Part shown: positions 29,012-38,634 of the stretch, piece by piece
Layout of the letters: each line of letters starts with the position of its first letter
How positions within the stretch are numbered: position 1 is the first letter of the stretch
DNA from: Sinobaca qinghaiensis
GTDB lineage: Bacteria > Bacillota > Bacilli > Bacillales > Marinococcaceae
Direction: 5' to 3'
DNA length: 64,000 nucleotides
Assembly: GCF_003610495.1 (NCBI RefSeq)
Contig: NZ_RAPK01000009.1
Location: 248,001 to 312,000, forward strand
Position numbers and translations under genes: made by a program
The notes under the pieces: generated by a model
What the model saw: only the letters and a program-made list of their open reading frames with translations
What the model was told of the DNA's origin: nothing
The model's database searches: none

Positions 29012-29857
29012 TTATTTTCCTCCTAAATTCTGCAGAACTGTTTCTTTCATTCGATGAACATCAGGATAGCTTCCCGTCCATTTTTCAAAAGATGCAGCTC
29101 CCTGCCTGACAAACATGCCAAGCCCGTTCAATGTTAAATTCCCTTTTTCTTCCATTTCATGAAGCCACTCTGTTTTTAATGGATTGTAAATTAAATCACA
29201 GCAAATACATTCCGGCTTGATCCGATCCGTCGGCCACGGCTTTTCCTTTGTGTTTGGACTCATGCCGAGCGAAGTTGTGTTAATGATAATATCATATTCA
29301 TTATTTTTAGCTGCGGCTTCTTCTTTGGACCATACTTTTAAAGAAAGCCTGCCTTCGAATTTTCCGGCCAGATGTTGTGCTTTTTCCATGCTGCGGTTTG
29401 TCAGGCATACATCAGAGGCTCCGCTGCTCCACAGACCGGTCAAAACTGCCCTTGCAGCCCCGCCGGCTCCGATAACAAGAATTCTGCTCTTTTCGATGTC
29501 AGCAGCAGTCTCTTCCTTTAATGAATCCATAAATCCTTTGGAGTCTGTGTTAAAACCCGTCAGGTACCCGTTTTCATTAACGATCGTATTTACTGCGCCG
29601 ATTAATTCGGCATGTTCATCCACGTCATCCAGGTACTGCATAACATCTACTTTATGAGGAATCGTCACGTTGACTCCCCGTATTCCAAGCGCACGGATAC
29701 CGGCGACAGCTTCTTTTAAGTTAGCCGGCGCGACATCAAAGGCCTGATAGTAATAAGGAAGATTCAGCGCCATGAACTCTTTATTGTGCATAGCAGGTGA
29801 TAAAGAGTGATGGACCGGATGGCCGAACAGCCCCAGCAGCTTTATGCCGTCCGTCAC
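29012..29857 (-). CDS. aroE: shikimate dehydrogenase
   Basis: AroE (281 aa) reduces 3-dehydroshikimate with NADPH in aromatic amino-acid synthesis. HPVHHSLSPAMHNKEF binds shikimate, GVNVTIPHKVDVM has the catalytic Lys, and the dinucleotide loop is VIGAGGAARAVLTGL. The start overlaps the yqeH stop (ATGA). Confidence 0.97.
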   Translation of the reverse strand: MTDGIKLLGLFGHPVHHSLSPAMHNKEFMALNLPYYYQAFDVAPANLKEAVAGIRALGIRGVNVTIPHKVDVMQYLDDVDEHAELIGAVNTIVNENGYLTGFNTDSKGFMDSLKEETAADIEKSRILVIGAGGAARAVLTGLWSSGASDVCLTNRSMEKAQHLAGKFEGRLSLKVWSKEEAAAKNNEYDIIINTTSLGMSPNTKEKPWPTDRIKPECICCDLIYNPLKTEWLHEMEEKGNLTLNGLGMFVRQGAASFEKWTGSYPDVHRMKETVLQNLGGK

Positions 29858-30960
29858 ACAATCGCCTCCCTTAAAGAAACGCCGGTTCCTTCCGGCACGT
29901 GGATGCTGACTTTTGCTCCTTTTTTAGGAACGGAAAACCAGCCGAGTCCTGCGATAACAATATCGGTTTTATCTTTTTTAATAATAAACTCATACCGTTT
30001 CCATTTACCCAGCTTTTCAACTGATTTAGGAGACGGAGGCGACAGCATGCCGCCCAGGTGGTTCGCCATTAACTCATCTGCATTCTCGAGTTTTGTGCGG
30101 TGAATTTTCAGCTCGTTTGCAAAATACGCGACAAAGGAGTTCCGTTCACCTTCTTCGAAATCAAGCCTTGCAAATCCGCCCACAAACAAAGTTTGTCCGG
30201 GCTGAAGCTGATAAATGATTGGTTTGATTTCTTTTTTCGGCATCATTTTTTTCCAGTCGCTGCTGTGCATTTGATGAATAAGCTGACGGTTATTGATAAT
30301 ACCTGGTGTATCAATTAAATGCTTTCCGTCTTCGAGCATTACTTCTATAATATCGAGTGTAGTTCCCGGGAAATGGGACGTTGTAATAGGAACATCGTCT
30401 TCCCCGCTGAATAATCGAATAATCTGGTTAAGAAACGTCGATTTCCCTACGTTGGTACAGCCGGTAATAAAAACATCACTGCCCTGCCTGTATTTCTCAA
30501 TCAACTGCGCGGCTTCCTCTACACCCTGGTTTTTGGAGGCGCTGATGAGTACCACGTCTTTGGCCGTCAGTCCCTGATCTTTCGCCTGCTTTTTCAGCCA
30601 CTGCACTACTTTGTTCTGGTTTACTGACTTAGGCAGCAGATCGGCTTTATTGGCAATAAGTACAACGTCATTGTTGCCTGTATACCGATGAAACCCTGAA
30701 ATCCAGCTTCCCTCCAGATCAAAGATATCAACAACTTTTACAATCAGCGCTTTTTGATTGCCAATTTCATGAAGCTTGTTGGAAAAATCCTGATGCGTTA
30801 ATTCCACATCCTGTACTTCATTGTAATGGCGCAGACGAAAACAGCGCTGGCATATAATAATGTCTTTTTCCAGCGCTGATTCCGGAGTATACCCCGCTTT
30901 ATTCTGATCTTCTGTCTGGATAGCTGCTCCGCAGCCTGAACATACAAGTTCCTCTGTCAC
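29854..30960 (-). CDS. yqeH: ribosome biogenesis GTPase YqeH
   Basis: Circularly permuted GTPase (368 aa) needed for 30S assembly. An N-terminal treble-clef zinc finger (CSGCG, later CQRC) is followed by GTPase motifs in permuted order: NKADLLPKSV (G4), then G1 TGCTNVGKSTFLNQI, then DTPG (G3). A C-terminal NRN-binding-type domain follows. Fully typical. Confidence 0.96.
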   Translation of the reverse strand: MTEELVCSGCGAAIQTEDQNKAGYTPESALEKDIIICQRCFRLRHYNEVQDVELTHQDFSNKLHEIGNQKALIVKVVDIFDLEGSWISGFHRYTGNNDVVLIANKADLLPKSVNQNKVVQWLKKQAKDQGLTAKDVVLISASKNQGVEEAAQLIEKYRQGSDVFITGCTNVGKSTFLNQIIRLFSGEDDVPITTSHFPGTTLDIIEVMLEDGKHLIDTPGIINNRQLIHQMHSSDWKKMMPKKEIKPIIYQLQPGQTLFVGGFARLDFEEGERNSFVAYFANELKIHRTKLENADELMANHLGGMLSPPSPKSVEKLGKWKRYEFIIKKDKTDIVIAGLGWFSVPKKGAKVSIHVPEGTGVSLREAIV

Positions 30961-31479
30961 TTATGATTCCTCCCACTGAACATGGCCTTTATCTTTCAGC
31001 CTTTTCAGTACTCTTCTTTCGATATTGCGGTTAATTTTAGTAAGCATTCCGTCTGTTTTCGCAATAGGAACAACAAGTACGGTATAAAAACCGGATCGGT
31101 TTCCGCCGAATACATCTGTAAGTACCTGGTCTCCAATCACAACCACTTCATTTGTATGCAGACCCATATCCTTTTTAGCTTTCCTGAAGGCACGTCCAAG
31201 AGGCTTTTTGGCTGAGTGAATAAAAGTAATGCCGCTTGGCTTGGAAAACGCACTCACTCTTTTTTTATTATTATTGGACACAATCGTAACCTGGAAGCCT
31301 TTATTTTTAACCAGCTTTACCCAGCTCAGCAGCTCCGGGGTCGCTTCAGGCCTGTCCCATTCTACCAGAGTATTATCCAGATCCGTTATGATGCCTTTAA
31401 TATTCCTCTCATGAAGATGATCCAGATCTAAATCATATACGGAGGGAATATATTCATTTGGTATAAAACGCTTAAGCAC
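30961..31479 (-). CDS. yqeG: YqeG family HAD-superfamily phosphatase
   Basis: HAD phosphatase of the IIIA class (172 aa). The nucleophile motif is IITDLDNTLVEWDRP (DxDxT); VTIVSNNNKKRV (motif II) and VVIGDQVLTDVFGGNRSG (motif IV) follow. Start is a GTG at 31479 with AAAGGA upstream. It opens the operon through yqeM; the physiological substrate is not known to me. Confidence 0.94.
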   Translation of the reverse strand: MLKRFIPNEYIPSVYDLDLDHLHERNIKGIITDLDNTLVEWDRPEATPELLSWVKLVKNKGFQVTIVSNNNKKRVSAFSKPSGITFIHSAKKPLGRAFRKAKKDMGLHTNEVVVIGDQVLTDVFGGNRSGFYTVLVVPIAKTDGMLTKINRNIERRVLKRLKDKGHVQWEES

Positions 31480-32026
31480 GCGGCCACATCCTTTTATTTA
31501 TTCAACGGTTTTTATTTTCATTAAAAGCACTCTAAACGTCGGCTTTCTAAGCAAATAGTATAACCTCTGCATTGATTTTTTTCAAATAGAATCCGGTTGC
31601 TGTGCCTGAGTTCCCCCATTTTTTAAGCGTTCAAAAAAACGTAATACATTTAATTTTCATCGCGTTTCTTCTTATTTAAGAAAAACGGTATTTTACACTT
31701 TACAGCTGGTGATGTTGCGGCGTTCTTGGATGCAGGCTTTACTTTTTTACGTTATAATTTTTATTGTCTGTGTGTTTTATATAAGCTTACACCTTTTTTA
31801 AGCAAAAGGATGCTTTCCAGGCTGTTTTATAAAGTATACAGTTAACAACAATACAAAATACTTGCGTGCGGTACTGTGAATACATTACATTTTATATTCG
31901 CTTTCTTATGGATTATGGATGCCCTCAACTGTGCATCTTTTCCAGGCACAGTCTTCTGCCAAATGAATTATTGTCAGAACATTTACATCATTTCATGCTT
32001 TTTATTACACGAGGAGGACAGACATT
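31480..32026 (+). other. divergent spacer between yqeG and mrpA with a leader hairpin
   Basis: A 547-base AT-rich spacer. I see no convincing gene. Promoter-like elements include TATAAT at 31753-31758, without a good -35. About 75 bases before mrpA is a hairpin with a perfect 7-bp stem (ACTGTGC at 31928-31934 with GCACAGT at 31946-31952), not followed by a T-run. The mrpA ribosome-binding site GAGGAGG lies at the end. Confidence 0.55.
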
Positions 32027-34447
32027 ATGACGTTTTTACACTGGGCCATTATATCTCCATTTTTACTGGCCATCCTTATTCCTTTCTTTTACCGCTACAT
32101 CCCCAAAATACATACTGGGTGGTTCGTTTTTATTCTGCCGCTTGCCTTGTTTGGGTATTTCATGCAGCAGATGCTCCAGACTACATCCCAGGGTGGTGTC
32201 GTAGAGGCTTCCGCTCCCTGGGTGCCGTCGCTTCAAATTTTCTATACCGTTTACCTGGACGGACTGAGCATTTTATTTGCTCTTCTTATTACTGGAATAG
32301 GCGCTTTGGTTGTACTTTATTCTATCTATTATTTAGATAAGAAAAAAGAAGCGCTGAACAATTTTTATGTGTACCTCCTCATGTTCATGGGAGCCATGCT
32401 CGGCGTTATTATTTCCGATAACATGATTGTGCTTTATGTATTCTGGGAATTAACAAGCCTTTCTTCCGCTCTGCTTATCAGCTATTGGTTTCAGCGCGAT
32501 AAATCCATTTATGGTGCCCAGAAATCCATGCTGATCACTGTATTCGGCGGTTTCGCCATGCTTGGCGGTTTTGCCATACTCTACAGCATTACCGGCACAT
32601 TCAGCATTCAGGAAACAATCGCCAGCGCCGACCTGGTAATGGCAAGTAATTTATTTATCCCGGCAATGATTCTTGTTCTTTTGGGCGCCTTTACAAAATC
32701 CGCCCAGTTTCCTTTCCACATCTGGCTGCCTGATGCGATGGAAGCACCGACACCGGTCAGTGCCTACCTGCACTCTGCTACGATGGTAAAAGCCGGACTA
32801 TATTTAGTTGCCCGCTTTACGCCCGTGTTCGCAGGTGTTCCGGAATGGTTCTGGATCGTATCCGGCGTTGGGTTATTTACATTATTCTGGGGCTCGTTAT
32901 CTGCGGTGCGTCAGAAGGATTTAAAAGGAATTCTTGCTTTCTCGACTATCAGCCAGCTCGGACTAATCATGTCACTGCTGGGTGTCGGCTCCGCTTCGCT
33001 GTATTTTAACGATGGCGTAGAAAATGCTCTTTACCATGCGGCTATTATGACGGCCATCTTTCACCTTATTAACCATGCGACCTTTAAAGGAAGCTTGTTT
33101 ATGGCAATTGGTATTATCGATCACGAAACAGGTACAAGAGACATAAACCGTCTCGGCGGCCTGATGACCATTATGCCGGTTACATTTACTATTACGCTGA
33201 TCGGAGCGGCCTCTATGGCCGGTATTCCACCCTTTAATGGATTTATCAGTAAAGAGATGTTTTTTACCGGCATGCTTGAAGCGATGGAAATTTCGGCGTG
33301 GAACATGCAGACATTCGGCATACTCTTTCCGGTTATTGCCTGGGTTGCCAGCATATTCACCTTTTTGTACTGCCTGATTCTATTCTTTAAAACGTTCACC
33401 GGAAAATTCAAGCCGGAAAACTTCGATAAGCACGTTCATGAAGCGCCGATCGGTATGCTAATCAGCCCAATCATTCTCGTTGTTCTTGTTATCGTATTCG
33501 GGCTATTTCCAAACCTTCTGGCTTACTCTTTGATTGAGCCCGCTATGCAGAGTATTCTTCCCGGCGTTATGACAGGCGGCGAACGATTCTATGTTGATAT
33601 TTATTTATGGCATGGTTTTGAGCTGGAGCTGTTTATGACAATGGGTGTTATTGCACTCGGCACGTTGTTGTTCATTTATATGAAAAAATGGTCTTCTCTG
33701 GCTATTTATAAAAAGGAAAGCGATATTCTTAACCCGCTTTATGATGGATCATTGAGCGCACTCGTTACAGGGTCGCAGAAAATAACACGCGCGCAGATTA
33801 CAGGAAGGCTTCGTGACTATTTAGCCTACATGTCCATCTTTATTGTACTGCTGCTCGCTTATACAATGTTCCGTTACGATGCTTTCTCTATGCCAACGGA
33901 GAATATTTCCCCTATTCCGGGATATATGTGGGTGCTTGTGCTGCTCTTTATCCTTACGACCGTTGTTGTACCATTTATAAATGACAGAATGGCCGTTATT
34001 ATTATCGTCGGCGCTCTAGGGTTTTTAGTTGCTATCTTCTTTGTAGCCTTCCGGGCTCCGGATCTGGCTTTAACCCAGTTTCTAATCGAAACAGTGGTCG
34101 TCGTATTATTCCTGCTGGCATTTAAGCACCTTCCCAACCTGAAAAAAGAACGAACGAAACCGAGAATTCAGGTTACAAATGCGATTATCTCCGTAGGGGT
34201 GGGAGTGATGGTCACTCTCATTGGCTTAAGTTCTTATGCCTTCCGCCAGGAAAACGGGCTGGAATCTATTTCACAGTATTTCATCGACAATTCCTATGAG
34301 CTGGCTGCAGGAGAAAATATGGTTAACGTCATCCTTGTTGACTTCCGTGGACTCGATACGATTCTGGAAGTTCTGGTGCTGGCAATAGCCGCACTTGGCG
34401 TTATTACACTCATCAAACTGCGTATGACAGGGAGGGAGGATGTATGA
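32027..34447 (+). CDS. mrpA: Na+/H+ antiporter subunit MrpA
   Basis: Largest subunit (806 aa) of the seven-part Mrp antiporter, homologous to NuoL of complex I; it takes part in proton transfer. About 20 membrane helices. The conserved Glu in VLYVFWELTSLSSALLISYW (about residue 140) and Lys in FTKSAQFPFHIWLPDAMEAP (about residue 223) are intact. The C-terminal MrpA-specific part (about 620-806) includes FRAPDLALTQFLIETVVV. ATG at 32027 follows GAGGAGG. Confidence 0.96.
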   Translation: MTFLHWAIISPFLLAILIPFFYRYIPKIHTGWFVFILPLALFGYFMQQMLQTTSQGGVVEASAPWVPSLQIFYTVYLDGLSILFALLITGIGALVVLYSIYYLDKKKEALNNFYVYLLMFMGAMLGVIISDNMIVLYVFWELTSLSSALLISYWFQRDKSIYGAQKSMLITVFGGFAMLGGFAILYSITGTFSIQETIASADLVMASNLFIPAMILVLLGAFTKSAQFPFHIWLPDAMEAPTPVSAYLHSATMVKAGLYLVARFTPVFAGVPEWFWIVSGVGLFTLFWGSLSAVRQKDLKGILAFSTISQLGLIMSLLGVGSASLYFNDGVENALYHAAIMTAIFHLINHATFKGSLFMAIGIIDHETGTRDINRLGGLMTIMPVTFTITLIGAASMAGIPPFNGFISKEMFFTGMLEAMEISAWNMQTFGILFPVIAWVASIFTFLYCLILFFKTFTGKFKPENFDKHVHEAPIGMLISPIILVVLVIVFGLFPNLLAYSLIEPAMQSILPGVMTGGERFYVDIYLWHGFELELFMTMGVIALGTLLFIYMKKWSSLAIYKKESDILNPLYDGSLSALVTGSQKITRAQITGRLRDYLAYMSIFIVLLLAYTMFRYDAFSMPTENISPIPGYMWVLVLLFILTTVVVPFINDRMAVIIIVGALGFLVAIFFVAFRAPDLALTQFLIETVVVVLFLLAFKHLPNLKKERTKPRIQVTNAIISVGVGVMVTLIGLSSYAFRQENGLESISQYFIDNSYELAAGENMVNVILVDFRGLDTILEVLVLAIAALGVITLIKLRMTGREDV

Positions 34448-34866
34448 AGACAAATAACCTGCTTCTTCAATCCGTTACCCAAGTAGTAACGTTCTTGATA
34501 TTTGCATTTTCTATTTATCTATTCTTTGCCGGCCATAACAATCCCGGCGGCGGGTTTATCGGGGGATTGATGACTGCTTCGGCCCTGCTGCTTTTATATC
34601 TGGCTTTTGATATTCAGTCCATCAAAAAAGCCCTTGCCTTTAACTATGTCAATATTATTGCTATAGGGTTAATTATTTCACTTGCTACAGGAATGGTCAG
34701 TATGTTTTTAGGAGGTCCTTTTCTTAATCAGTATGATCAGTATGTCCATGTTCCTTTATTTGGAGAGGTCCACCTGACAACGGCTGTTCCATTTGACCTT
34801 GGAATTTACCTGGTTGTTGTAGCAATAGCGTTGGTTATTATTTTAGCGATTGGAGAGGATGCATAA
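34444..34866 (+). CDS. mrpB: Na+/H+ antiporter subunit MrpB
   Basis: MrpB (140 aa), four membrane helices; FFAGHNNPGGGFIGGLMTAS is the family signature. Overlaps mrpA by 4 bases (ATGA-type), so translation is coupled. Required for the assembled Mrp complex. Confidence 0.96.
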   Translation: MKTNNLLLQSVTQVVTFLIFAFSIYLFFAGHNNPGGGFIGGLMTASALLLLYLAFDIQSIKKALAFNYVNIIAIGLIISLATGMVSMFLGGPFLNQYDQYVHVPLFGEVHLTTAVPFDLGIYLVVVAIALVIILAIGEDA

Positions 34867-35204
34867 TGGAAATACTAATGTCGATCACAGTCGGCGTCCT
34901 CTTTATGGTAGCAACCTACCTGATGCTTTCCCGCAGTATCTTCCGGATAGTAATGGGTCTTGTTATCATTTCCCACGGCGCCCACCTTCTTATTTTAACG
35001 ATGGGCGGCCTGCAGAACGGCATGCCTCCTCTTTTAGGGCAGGAGGCAGCAAATTACACAGATCCACTGCCTCAGGCACTCATATTAACAGCTATCGTAA
35101 TCAGCTTCGGGTTGACAGCTTTTGTGCTCGTGCTGGCTTACAGAACGTACGATGCACACAAAACAGATGATCTTGATCAGTTAAGAGGTACTTCCGATGA
35201 ATAG
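34866..35204 (+). CDS. mrpC: Na+/H+ antiporter subunit MrpC
   Basis: MrpC (112 aa), NuoK-like, three membrane helices. YLMLSRSIFRIVMGLVIISH and DPLPQALILTAIVISFGLTA are conserved. Start shares one base with the mrpB stop (TAATG). Confidence 0.96.
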   Translation: MEILMSITVGVLFMVATYLMLSRSIFRIVMGLVIISHGAHLLILTMGGLQNGMPPLLGQEAANYTDPLPQALILTAIVISFGLTAFVLVLAYRTYDAHKTDDLDQLRGTSDE

Positions 35205-36678
35205 TTTAGTTATTTTACCTGTACTCCTGCCCTTCTTAATTGGCGCCGTTCTCATTCTGCTGGCAAAAAAGCACCAGGCCCAGAGGGTCATCACTTCTTT
35301 AACCGTTCTTTCTATGCTGGCCGCCTCGGTTATTCTAGCAGTTGATGTATATCAAAACGGCATCGCTACAATGGAAATGGGAGATTGGCCGGCTCCATTC
35401 GGTATTGTCTTTGTAGCAGATATGTTTGCCACCATGATGGTGATTTTATCCAGCATTGTTGGCGTAGTCTGTTTGTTCTTTGCTTTCAGCACCATCTCAA
35501 CCGAACGGGAAAAATTTTACTTTTATCCCTTCTATCTATTTTTACTTGCCGGGGTAAACGGTGCATTTTTAACCGGTGACTTATTTAATATGTTTGTGTT
35601 TTTCGAAGTAATGCTGCTGGCCTCCTACGTTCTTATTGTGATGGGAGGAACCAAATACCAGCTGCGTGAATCTTTTAAGTACGTAGTAATTAATGTCTTT
35701 GCCTCAATGCTTTTTCTTATAGGTGTCGCTTATATTTACGGAGCACTTGGAACGCTCAATATGGCAGATATGGCAGTCCGGATTGAAGAAACCGGACAGA
35801 CCGGCATTCTAAATGTTATTGCTATTCTGCTTCTCATTGTATTTGCATCCAAAGGCGCCTTATTCCCATTGTATTTCTGGCTGCCTAAATCGTACTACGG
35901 TCCTCCTTCTGCTATTGCCGCCCTGTTTGGCGGCCTGCTGACAAAAGTGGGTATCTATGCGATTATTCGTTTATTTACGCTGGTATTCAATCACGACATT
36001 GGGTTTACGCACAACATTATTCTCGCTCTCGCCGGATTCACCATGTTCTTTGGAGTGCTCGGCGCTGTATCCCAGTTTGATTTCAAACGGATTCTGTCGT
36101 ATCACATCATCAGCCAGGTCGGTTATATGGTAATGGGACTTGGTATCTTCACTCCGCTTGCTCTGGCCGGCGCGATTTACTACATTGCCCATCACATCAT
36201 TGTTAAATCCGCGTTATTCCTATTCAGCGGAGCGACTGAATCGATTACCGGTACGACTGACCTGAAAAAAATGGGCGGCATTTTAAAAACGCATCCTCTT
36301 TTAGCCTGGATGTTCTTTATTACTGCTGTTTCTCTTGCAGGTATTCCACCGCTCAGCGGGTTTTTCAGTAAATTCCCGCTGATTCTGTCCGGTATGCAGG
36401 AAGGCCGCTACATTATTACCGCTGTTGCTCTGTTAGTCGGGCTGCTCACCCTCTTCTCCATGCTTAAAATATTCATTTATGCGTTCTGGGGTGAGCAGAA
36501 ACACACGGATGAGCAGGCGGCTAAAAAAATCGGCCCTATCCTCCTTCCTATTGTTCCTATGGTTCTCTTAACCATTATTCTGGGCTTTGCTGCTGAACCT
36601 ATTTTCAGCTACTCGTATGGAATTGCCGAGGAACTGCTTGAACCATCTATTTATATTAATTCGGTGTTAGGGGAGTAG
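35197..36678 (+). CDS. mrpD: Na+/H+ antiporter subunit MrpD
   Basis: MrpD (493 aa), NuoN/NuoM-like channel subunit with about 14 helices. The key Glu lies in LFNMFVFFEVMLLASYVLIV (about residue 137) and the key Lys in FASKGALFPLYFWLPKSYYG (about residue 218), both kept. Overlaps mrpC by 8 bases. Confidence 0.96.
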   Translation: MNSLVILPVLLPFLIGAVLILLAKKHQAQRVITSLTVLSMLAASVILAVDVYQNGIATMEMGDWPAPFGIVFVADMFATMMVILSSIVGVVCLFFAFSTISTEREKFYFYPFYLFLLAGVNGAFLTGDLFNMFVFFEVMLLASYVLIVMGGTKYQLRESFKYVVINVFASMLFLIGVAYIYGALGTLNMADMAVRIEETGQTGILNVIAILLLIVFASKGALFPLYFWLPKSYYGPPSAIAALFGGLLTKVGIYAIIRLFTLVFNHDIGFTHNIILALAGFTMFFGVLGAVSQFDFKRILSYHIISQVGYMVMGLGIFTPLALAGAIYYIAHHIIVKSALFLFSGATESITGTTDLKKMGGILKTHPLLAWMFFITAVSLAGIPPLSGFFSKFPLILSGMQEGRYIITAVALLVGLLTLFSMLKIFIYAFWGEQKHTDEQAAKKIGPILLPIVPMVLLTIILGFAAEPIFSYSYGIAEELLEPSIYINSVLGE

Positions 36679-36683
36679 ATCGC

Positions 36684-37160
36684 ATGGCCTTTCAGATTGT
36701 ATTAAATGTGTTTATTGCATTTATTTGGGTGCTTCTGCAGAACAGCTTCACCTTTGGAGATTTTGTCATAGGCTACGTTATCGGATTTGGTGTTTTGTAC
36801 CTGCTTCAGAAAATCCTGCCGTTTGAGTTTTATTTCCGCCGCCTCAAAGCAGTGTTCGCACTGCTCTGGCTGTTTACCAAAGAGCTTTTCATTGCCAACA
36901 TTGATATGGTAAAAATTGTGCTGAGCCCTTCTTTTAAGCACAAGCCCGGCATTATCGCGGTTCCTACCAATTTGACGAAGAAGTGGGAAATCAGCCTGAT
37001 TTCCTGCCTGATATCTTTAACGCCCGGAACGCTCGTTATGGACTACTCGCTGGACAGCAAGTATATTTATATTCACAATATTGATATTGAGAGCCGTAAG
37101 GCAATGATTGAAGATATACAAAATAAATTTGAAAAAGCTATTCTGGAGGTGAGAAAGTAA
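36684..37160 (+). CDS. mrpE: Na+/H+ antiporter subunit MrpE
   Basis: MrpE (158 aa). Two N-terminal helices and the motif NLTKKWEISLISCLISLTPG, then DYSLDSKYIYIHNID. Located 5 bases after mrpD. Confidence 0.95.
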   Translation: MAFQIVLNVFIAFIWVLLQNSFTFGDFVIGYVIGFGVLYLLQKILPFEFYFRRLKAVFALLWLFTKELFIANIDMVKIVLSPSFKHKPGIIAVPTNLTKKWEISLISCLISLTPGTLVMDYSLDSKYIYIHNIDIESRKAMIEDIQNKFEKAILEVRK

Positions 37161-37441
37161 TGTTTACTATCGTAGTGGACATCGCCCTTATAGCGATGGC
37201 TGTTTCTCTGGTATTGTGCACATACCGGGTTATCGCAGGCCCTACTGTTCCTGACCGTATAGTAGCTCTTGATGCATTCGGGCTTAACATGGTAGGATTT
37301 GTAGGACTTTTGATGATCTCTTTAGACACAGCTGCTTTCTCGGAAGTTATATTAATGATTGCCATCCTGGCCTTCTTAGGCTCCGTTGCACTGGCAAAAT
37401 ATTGGGAGAGGGGCTTAGTCATTGATAGAAATCCTGATTAG
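37160..37441 (+). CDS. mrpF: Na+/H+ antiporter subunit MrpF
   Basis: MrpF (93 aa), three helices; YRVIAGPTVPDRIVALDAFG is diagnostic. One-base overlap with mrpE. Confidence 0.96.
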   Translation: MFTIVVDIALIAMAVSLVLCTYRVIAGPTVPDRIVALDAFGLNMVGFVGLLMISLDTAAFSEVILMIAILAFLGSVALAKYWERGLVIDRNPD

Positions 37442-37769
37442 CATCTTAATTATCATTGGTATTTTCTTTAGTCTGCTTGGTTCAATCGGCCTGGTAAGAC
37501 TTCCTGATATTTATGCAAGAATTCACGCGGCTACTAAAAGTGCTACACTCGGCATCGCATTTTTGGTTTTTGCTACCTTTCTTCACTTTTGGATCGTAGA
37601 AGCCGAGTTTATTGGCAAAATTTTACTGGCTATTTTGTTCGTGTTTTTGACGGCACCCGTTGGGGCGCAGATCATGAGCCGCTCTGCCCATCGTACTGGA
37701 GTTCCTTTGTGGAACAAGAGTACACATGATGATTTAAAGGAGTCTTACGATAAAAAAAAGGCAGAATAA
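37422..37769 (+). CDS. mrpG: Na+/H+ antiporter subunit MrpG
   Basis: MrpG (115 aa), three helices; GLVRLPDIYARIHAATKSAT is diagnostic. It starts from a TTG at 37422 inside mrpF, with GAGAGGGG upstream. Last gene of a complete mrpABCDEFG set; I see no strong terminator before the HU promoter. Confidence 0.95.
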   Translation: MIEILISILIIIGIFFSLLGSIGLVRLPDIYARIHAATKSATLGIAFLVFATFLHFWIVEAEFIGKILLAILFVFLTAPVGAQIMSRSAHRTGVPLWNKSTHDDLKESYDKKKAE

Positions 37770-37801
37770 GGGGCTAATTTTGACGAATTACCGCTGAACA
37801 C

Positions 37802-37830
37802 TTGACATAGCAAGGATTCATGAGTAAATT
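37802..37830 (+). promoter_or_regulatory. promoter of the HU gene
   Basis: Perfect TTGACA (37802-37807), 17-bp spacer and TAAATT (37825-37830), 45 bases before the HU start codon. Confidence 0.75.
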
Positions 37831-37875
37831 TGTAAGTGAAGTTATACATTACTAGGAATGAAAGGGAGTTTTTTG

Positions 37876-38148
37876 ATGAATAAGACAGATTTGATTAACG
37901 CCGTAGCAGAACAAGCAGATATCTCAAAAAAGGATGCTTCTAAAGCAGTAGACGCTGTATTTGAAAGCATCACAGACACTCTTAAAAAGGGTGACAAAAT
38001 TCAGCTTGTAGGCTTCGGCAGCTTTGAAGTACGCGAGCGTGCAGCCCGTAAAGGCCGCAACCCGCAAACAGGTGAAGAAATCAAAATTCCTGCAACTAAA
38101 AACCCAGCATTCCGCCCAGGTAAACAGTTAAAAGACGCTGTTAACTAA
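37876..38148 (+). CDS. HU family DNA-binding protein
   Basis: Nucleoid protein HU (90 aa). [40 protein letters not shown] and the DNA-binding arm ending [15 protein letters not shown] are all standard. I choose the ATG at 37876, 8 bases after AAAGGGA. The B. subtilis hbs gene lies elsewhere (near folE), so this may be a moved or second copy. Confidence 0.95.
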   Translation: MNKTDLINAVAEQADISKKDASKAVDAVFESITDTLKKGDKIQLVGFGSFEVRERAARKGRNPQTGEEIKIPATKNPAFRPGKQLKDAVN

Positions 38149-38171
38149 TTTACAAATATTAATGAATCATT

Positions 38172-38205
38172 AAAAAGGATCTGACTTTGTCAGATCCTTT
38201 TTTAC
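38172..38205 (+). terminator. terminator after the HU gene
   Basis: Stem AAAAGGATCTGAC/GTCAGATCCTTTT with a TTT loop and a T-run on the plus strand. Confidence 0.92.
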
Positions 38206-38263
38206 ATAGTTTTATGCACGTCTGGACGGGAATAGTAATGTAAACATATAGGAGGAATAAATA

Positions 38264-38557
38264 ATGAATATTACAATGACACAGCCTGCTTTCAAATGGT
38301 TTTTGGAAGAAATGAATCTGAACAAAGAGGATACGGTTCGTTTTTACGTTCGCTACGGCGGCAGTCCCCAGCTTATTGCCGGATTTTCTATCGGCATAGA
38401 AGTTTCTGATCCTTCTACTCCTGCTGTTACTATGGAAATGGACGGCATTACTTTTTTTATCGAAGAAAAAGATGCCTGGTACTTTAAGGACCACTCTCTT
38501 CATATTAAATTCAGCAGAAAAATAAATGAAATCGAATTTGAATACGTACAGGATTAA
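38264..38557 (+). CDS. HesB/YneR-like protein without Fe-S cysteines
   Basis: A 97-aa protein like B. subtilis YneR: a HesB/IscA-type beta fold (MNITMTQPAFKWFLEEMNLN, VRFYVRYGG). The three cysteines that bind clusters in A-type carriers are absent; the protein has no cysteine at all. Function not known to me; acting as a true Fe-S carrier is unlikely. ATG at 38264 follows AGGAGG. Confidence 0.85.
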   Translation: MNITMTQPAFKWFLEEMNLNKEDTVRFYVRYGGSPQLIAGFSIGIEVSDPSTPAVTMEMDGITFFIEEKDAWYFKDHSLHIKFSRKINEIEFEYVQD

Positions 38558-38580
38558 TTTAATCATTCCGTTTATATACA

Positions 38581-38615
38581 GAAAAAAAAGGCCATTGCCG
38601 AATGCCGGCAATGGC
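38581..38615 (-). terminator. terminator-like hairpin reading on the minus strand
   Basis: A perfect 10-bp stem (38591-38600 with 38606-38615). On the minus strand it is followed by eight T residues (38582-38589); on the plus strand there is no T-run. So it has the form of an intrinsic terminator for a minus-strand transcript, yet the genes on its right are on the plus strand and no minus-strand gene is visible before 40965. Confidence 0.7.
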
Positions 38616-38634
38616 TTCAAAGGGAGAGAGAGTG

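Noticed and set aside
34271-34482. Minus-strand frames at the mrpA-mrpB junction
   Set aside because: They are antisense shadows of membrane-protein coding sequence.
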